Origin: Rhyacophila brunnea
Taxonomy: Eukaryota > Arthropoda > Insecta > Trichoptera > Rhyacophilidae
DNA: 64,000 nt
NCBI GenBank assembly: GCA_022495005.1
Contig: JAGYXB010001324.1
Location: 2,046,001 to 2,110,000 of the forward strand
Reading direction: 5' to 3'
This document shows positions 58,461 to 64,000 of the stretch, one piece after another. Under the pieces are notes generated by a model. That model searched no databases and had not been told where the DNA came from. It saw only the letters and a list, made by a program, of their open reading frames with translations. The translations under genes and the position numbers were made by a program. The stretch's first letter is position 1. Each line of letters opens with the position of its first letter.

Positions 58461-60420
58461 TTTTACCGTTTTAAGGTGTAGGTAATTAGCATTATGATAA
58501 TAATATTAAATTTTTTATTTAAATTTTGTACCTGCAGCATCAAGTTCTACTTATCTTATAATTAGGTTGAACATTGGGTATATGGTTGTTACCGGAAGAT
58601 CGCAAAGTGATCCTCAGCTATTATTCGGCATAGTTTTGGTGTAATGAGTACTTTGCTAACAATACTGCCCATGCAACACTAAGCATACTCGTATCACGGC
58701 TATAATCACGGTGGCATCAACAGTATACCGCGTAGTTCTACACAACACAAATTGCTCTAATAAAATATTACATTCAAAGGGTTACAAACCTTATTTAAAG
58801 TTTTGATATTAAAATATTTTACAGCATTTCTGAAATTGCTGTAGGTATTTGAATTCATAGCCAAAACAAAAATTTTATGGTGACTTTTCAATACCAATGC
58901 TATACCTATGAGCTTGACATATTTTTAATAGATAATTTTAATATATTTAGTATATATTATGTTTTTTCTGAACCCATATTATATGTTTCATGATTCATCC
59001 CATTTTCAGCAAGCCGTGTAATATTACTCAATCGTTTCAGTATGGATTGTTGAATTTTTACTCATCATTGCTGCTTATTACCATAATATGACAATAAAAG
59101 TTAATACTATATGAATTGAGCAACGTAGCACAATGGACATAACATTGGATAATAATAATAATTTATTTACAGTTTCCATAAATTTTATTCATAATCGTGT
59201 TGCGTACATTGGACGCTAAAGACGAGCCCAGCGCGTAATGATTAAGGTGGAAATTCGATATAATTAGCATGTTATTTTAATGTGGTAATTAAATAGTAAT
59301 TATCTAGTCAGCACTCAGTGTGTTAAGATGCGAGAGCTTTGGGCGAAGATAGTATGGTTTGTTACAAAAATCCGCGATGCTAAATGAATAAGAGTTAATT
59401 TAAATATTACCTACTGCATAAGTCGTTTTGTAGCGTATATTCCATAATATTGTATAAGAAAAGTATCCTTCGTCTATATAGAGAGGGATATTTTCAATAT
59501 AGTTGATAACGCCAATACCTTCTGTAATCCTTTGAGCTCAGGTTAACTTCCATTGATCTTGGGTTAAGTAAGTTTAAAACGATACAACTTATCACGTGTT
59601 AAATATTTATTAGTACGGGAATTACCGTCATACAAAACATTCAAAATTACGATTTTATATGAAATTTACTGAAACACCTTGCATCACCTTCAAGAATACC
59701 TGTTGCTCGACAGTCTTCTTAAATCTTCCCCAGGTCAGTATACCGACGCCATCGAAACTTTTGTGTTTTATTTATTAAATGCTAAATAATATTATATTCG
59801 TTTATAAGTCTTACTGAAGCACTATTATGTCGGTGGTAATACCTACTTCTAAATAATCAAAAACTATAATAGATATATAATATAATACTATATCGGGAAT
59901 ATATATAAAACTTTTTTGAAAAATATTTTATTTTCCCCTCTTGTCAAGTTTCCATTATATAAAAATTCCACGTAGATTAAACGGAAGACTAAGGCTTTAA
60001 TAAAAAAAACCACACACAAGTATATCAAAAGTTTTAACGACACCTTGCGCTCGTATAATTTCGCTTTACGCTGCTACTTGAATAGTATTCTGGAATATTG
60101 AACGTGTTATTTAAAATTTAGATCACATCCTCCGACTGGTCCAAGTGAAGCTCGAACTTCCCATCACAAATCCAGAATTCCAGAAAAATCCAGAACAAGA
60201 AAAAACACATTCGTTCTTTATATTCTTATATCATAACTTATTAATTCAAGACACACAGCAAGGTGAATGAATTGGCTTTGAATACCTGAATCTTGGTCAA
60301 TTTAAATAATTTTGCAAAATAAACTGATACTTCTCGACTCTGTGACTTGTCGACGAGAAGCCACTCTATATTTACATAATATATCATGAGGAAATCAATA
60401 TTCACTTACCATCTATATAA
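58461..60420. other. Unassigned AT-rich stretch
   Basis: Nothing recognised apart from one ATAATATTAT word at 59786-59795. Confidence 0.45.
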
Positions 60421-60600
60421 GCACCCACGGTGGTCTAGTTGGTAGTAAAGCAACCATCTCTGACGTAGATTGCGGGCCTGATCCCGCGACTAAATAAACA
60501 AATGCATGTTTCTTGATCAACTGATTAAGCGAATAGCTTACAACCGATTGTAAAAAAAGTATGTTAAATAATCTCCACTTAAGGCCATTGGACCCGTTTT
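60421..60600 (+). mobile_element. tRNA-derived SINE (family A)
   Basis: The head CACCCACGGTGGTCTAGTTG contains an A box TGGTCTAGTTGG (60431-60442). The B box is degenerate (GGGCCTGATCCC, 60474-60485). The body has TTGTAAAAAAAGTATGTTAA and CCACTTAAGGCCATTGGACC blocks, matching the order in the copy at 26688-26920. Confidence 0.75.
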
Positions 60601-63405
60601 TTCCTGTCTTCTCGGAATCGCGGAAATGATAAGCATATTTAAAACGAATTGATACACAATAAACTCTTTATTTATTTAAAATCTAATAAATAGTATTCAA
60701 CTAAAACGTTCTGTGTCATTAAAATTTTTCGAATCGCTTTACTTTTTAAAATAAATGACAAATAGTAAGTCCTGTTTTCGAAATTGGTCAAAACTACTGT
60801 CACGCCACAATGAATGTTGAACTTAATAATATTTTTTCAGGTATATATTGTATAAAAGAAATGGGTAAAACAATACATTTCATTGATTAACTTACGTACT
60901 TTTTTTAATTTCAGAAAAATAAAGATTTTAAAGCCATTTTAGTTTGAGTATACATCAGCCAATTTTGAATGATTTTTTCTCACAAAATAATATATACTGC
61001 ACAATAAAAATATTTTTTTATTATAATATAACATTTCCGTAATACTATAAATAATAATTTATAATAAAAAAATAAATAAAACCCCATAAATTCGGTACAA
61101 TTAGTGACGCTATATTACCAAAACACGTCGTACATTTTCATGTATTTATCCTGTTTTCAGACAATTTAGAAATATAATTATTTTGCAAAATTAACAAAAA
61201 GAGACCATTTGATCGATTAATTTATACAGTTTTTCTAATTTCTTATTTCTAACGTTAGTACATGGTTAGTACGATCTGGAATTTCAACGGGTAAGGACAC
61301 GTCTTTTTTTTCCCAAAATTATGGAAAAATGACCTCTACTCTCTTTGCAGTAACAATCAAATTGGCAAGTCGCAATTATTTGTATCATTCTATTCCGAAC
61401 ACAGGACGCATGCCAGGTGCTATAATTTGTGTTGACTAAAATATCAAACATCATATAGTACCACTGAATGTCAAACTGAAAAAAATGTAGTTTTATTATA
61501 TTATTTATTATCTTGTAATTGAAATGGTTGCAGCATGTGAGATATTGTAAGATAATTGAATGTAATAACCACGATGGCTACAAGGAAGTACTGAAGGTAT
61601 TCGTTCGGTGACCCATTTATAAAAAAAAAATATTTTGGTCTTGAGCAGTTTAGATAAAATATAGGTGGACTTTAATTGTTTTGATAAATATGTACCTACT
61701 TGGTTAGGCTTTAAGCGATTTGAAAAACTTTGCATGTACTTAATACAGTTTTTATGTACCTGGGTGGCCATGTTTTGTTATTTTCAAAGGGACGTACGTA
61801 TCCAGGAGTATGTTTATTGGCATTATCAAAATGCGTTTTCCGCTGTATCCGCTTTAACCGAACAGTACCGAAAATTTAAAGTAAAATACGTTTTCGAATG
61901 CTGTCATCGTAATGGCCACTGAAACATGTGTCACAATTTTATTAATCGTTAAAATAATAATAAAAAGTCTTTTGGGGCACAAAATCACGTATATGTTTTA
62001 TGATATATGTATTTTTCAGATGGTTTGTGGTAAAATCTTTTTTTTCATACTGCCACAATTCAACTATTCATAATTAATTGTTTGTTAAATTTTTCATAGT
62101 GATCTTTGACTTAATAGGTAGGTGATAAAGTTTTTACCTTACTTTATTGTATTAATTTATTGTTAAGTGAGAATTAGCTGCTTTCGTTGTCAGTGTGTAT
62201 TTGATGAGTGCGCATAGTGCCTGACGATGTCCATTAGAATTTAATATATTTAATGCCGAGTTGAATTGAATGGAATCACCTTAGGCATTTATTAGTAATT
62301 ATTTAACACAAGTAAAAAGTATATTGAGGTAAGAACCTAGTTCATTGAATAATAAAAACAATATTACTCTTTACATCACAACTGACAAGATGTATATGAA
62401 TTGTATATTTCCTGAACTCGTTGATCCTAGACTAACACGGTTGATGGATATAAGAAACCCTCAATATAATAATTTATATTAGATGCTATCAATAGAGAAG
62501 AAAAAAAATTTAAAAAATAATAATATTTAATAGTTATTCAAATACATTACATACCGTTAAGCCTGTACACTAATTAAAAAACCAATTATTAATTTTATAT
62601 ACACTAATGTTCCGAAATCCTCCGCGGCGACCAAAACGTACTGCCGTCAAATACACGTTATTATAATAATGGTTTCTTAAATCTTGATTGTTGCGTACTA
62701 AATTTAAAAAAAAATGTGCCTCGACAAATATTCATTGAATTGCTTTCTTTTATGAGTCAAGTTTTTATAATTCAATAAAAACGCAATAATAACAGACATC
62801 TTTTATGCCATCTTGTGAATGTTTTAAACTTATAATTTGTAATGTTAGCTCATGAAAAAATGAATAACTTTTGTATTCATACACACCGATATATATAAAT
62901 AATATACCAATTTGAAACACCTCAGAAACATACATAAGTATTAGATTTTTTTTTGAAAAATATTTGGACTGAATTTGAACCTACAATATGATAGGTTCAA
63001 GAAAAGGTGTCACTTCACAAATTCAGCATATCAATAATATGAGGATCTTATTTGGAGGTCATTTTTTTTTATTATTATAATTTATTCTACCTACCACAAA
63101 AATGTTTATAAAATATGTTAGAAAAAAAAATATTAATAATTCAACACTTTTAAAACCTCTGATTTCGTATCATCTCCTGGAGACGCCGAGGGAAGCGATT
63201 TTTGTTTTTTTTACTTTGATATGCGCTGAAGCTTTTGGCTAATTGTTGAGGCGCTTACGTCAAATTTGATTCTTACGAATGAACCCATAGGCCTTAACAA
63301 AAGCTCATAATGCTACATATATAAGCGATTTCGTAACATATTTTAGTATTTTACTACTAATGTAATATATTCAAATACCTGCAGTTTATCAATGACACAG
63401 TATAC
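60601..63405. other. Unassigned AT-rich stretch
   Basis: Open frames near 61508-61922 overlap on both strands and show no family resemblance. A short TTGAAACACCTCAGAAACAT word at 62911 recurs at about 36755, which may be an eroded repeat. Confidence 0.4.
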
Positions 63406-64000
63406 CAGTGGTCAACAACCGGTAGCCCATGAGCCGCATGTGGCTCGGACGTATATTTTTACGTCCTATAATGGTTTACCATTCTTACGTATTATAGAGT
63501 CAACATATTGTGATCATGCAAAATATATTGAATTATTTAAATAATGTTTTTGATATTATCTTTTAATATGTTGTAAATGGGTAACAGCAGTTGGATGGCA
63601 AACCAAAAATACACTTCGTTGATATTATTGAAGATTTACTAACTGAAAAAGCGAACTAAACAAACTAACTTTATGAAGAAATTTTGGAATAATAACGTAA
63701 AACAATATATTACATACACAAGTATTTTTAGAATTAACTATCTTTTCGACTGACTCATAAACATGACGTGCACGCTCCAACCGCAGGTTTTAAAGTAGGT
63801 AAACAGATAATTTGGCTAAAGAAAATTCACATTTAGCGTGGAAATCGTGTTTATTATTTTTGTTTCTATTTTTTTTTCATTTGGTTTCTTCTTTATAAAT
63901 ATTTAATCCATATTGCATACTTTTAAATTGAAAATTATTTGTTTTGAAACTCTCTATCTTTATTAATATCTCTATTATTAAATGCGGCTCATTAGCCAAT
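63406..64000 (+). mobile_element. hAT-like element, right end beyond the window
   Basis: CAGTGGTCAACAACCGGTAG at 63406 is a typical hAT-type terminus, followed by CATGAGCCGCATGTGGCTC. The last bases of the window (AATGCGGCTCATTAGCC) are the inverted counterpart, so the opposite inverted repeat is just starting at 63982. The length of about 600 bp with no long frame implies a non-autonomous copy. The 8-bp duplication cannot be checked because the right flank is missing. Confidence 0.65.

Overview
This is an AT-rich (roughly 70% by eye) animal genomic window, very probably from an insect. It contains RTE-type and Jockey-type non-LTR retrotransposons, a piggyBac transposon, tRNA-derived SINEs and many small non-autonomous DNA transposons, and no operons or dense genes. 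The over-represented word ATAATATTAT and the mix of elements remind me of aphids and related Hemiptera, but that is an impression from memory, not a test. I find no complete host gene. The window reads as intergenic or intronic DNA built from layers of transposons.

Left third (1-21 kb): a 5'-truncated RTE tail with 9-bp target duplications (149-456); a GAA-tailed RTE copy with 13-bp duplications (3029-4111); a solo arm of a giant-palindrome element (4237-4915); a TA-flanked MITE (7303-7552); a decayed retrotransposon RT (9450-10100); a coding-like relic (14185-14456); a second TA-flanked MITE (17903-18215); a SINE (19337-19527); and a second solo arm (19616-20287).

Middle (21-45 kb): an inverted-repeat element (21291-21820), a 48-bp tandem duplication (22411-22506), one of three copies of a ~450-bp dispersed repeat (24432-24890), a SINE (26688-26920), a tRNA-like sequence (28528-28602), a perfect 116-bp palindrome (28878-28993), the best-preserved GAA-tailed RTE reverse transcriptase (30835-32211), a SINE/foldback chimera (35301-36057), a MITE (36801-37150), the complete 1.39-kb giant foldback element (38240-39635), an old RTE relic (40651-41650) and a decayed gene of an unassigned family (42156-42530).

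Right third (45-64 kb): a candidate internal exon of an unidentified minus-strand gene (45371-45533), SINE fragments, a 2.1-kb interspersed repeat with a 15-copy internal tandem array (47398-49505), a nearly intact piggyBac transposase gene broken by one stop and one frameshift (50261-52043) with a MITE in its leader, and a nest in which a Jockey element carries both an RTE insertion and a 106-bp TTAA-flanked MITE (52858-55820). After these come a Harbinger-like MITE (55971-56440), another copy of the ~450-bp repeat, a coding-like island cut short by an RTE tail (57808-58460), a SINE (60421-60600) and a hAT-like end that runs off the window (63406-64000).

The most unusual item is the foldback family: one complete copy with ~680-bp inverted arms closing on a 31-bp loop, plus three partial copies in the same window. 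The genes do not form a host pathway. What links them is transposition: autonomous RTE, Jockey and piggyBac elements that have all lost coding capacity here, and non-autonomous elements (SINEs, MITEs, the foldback family) that would depend on enzymes made elsewhere.
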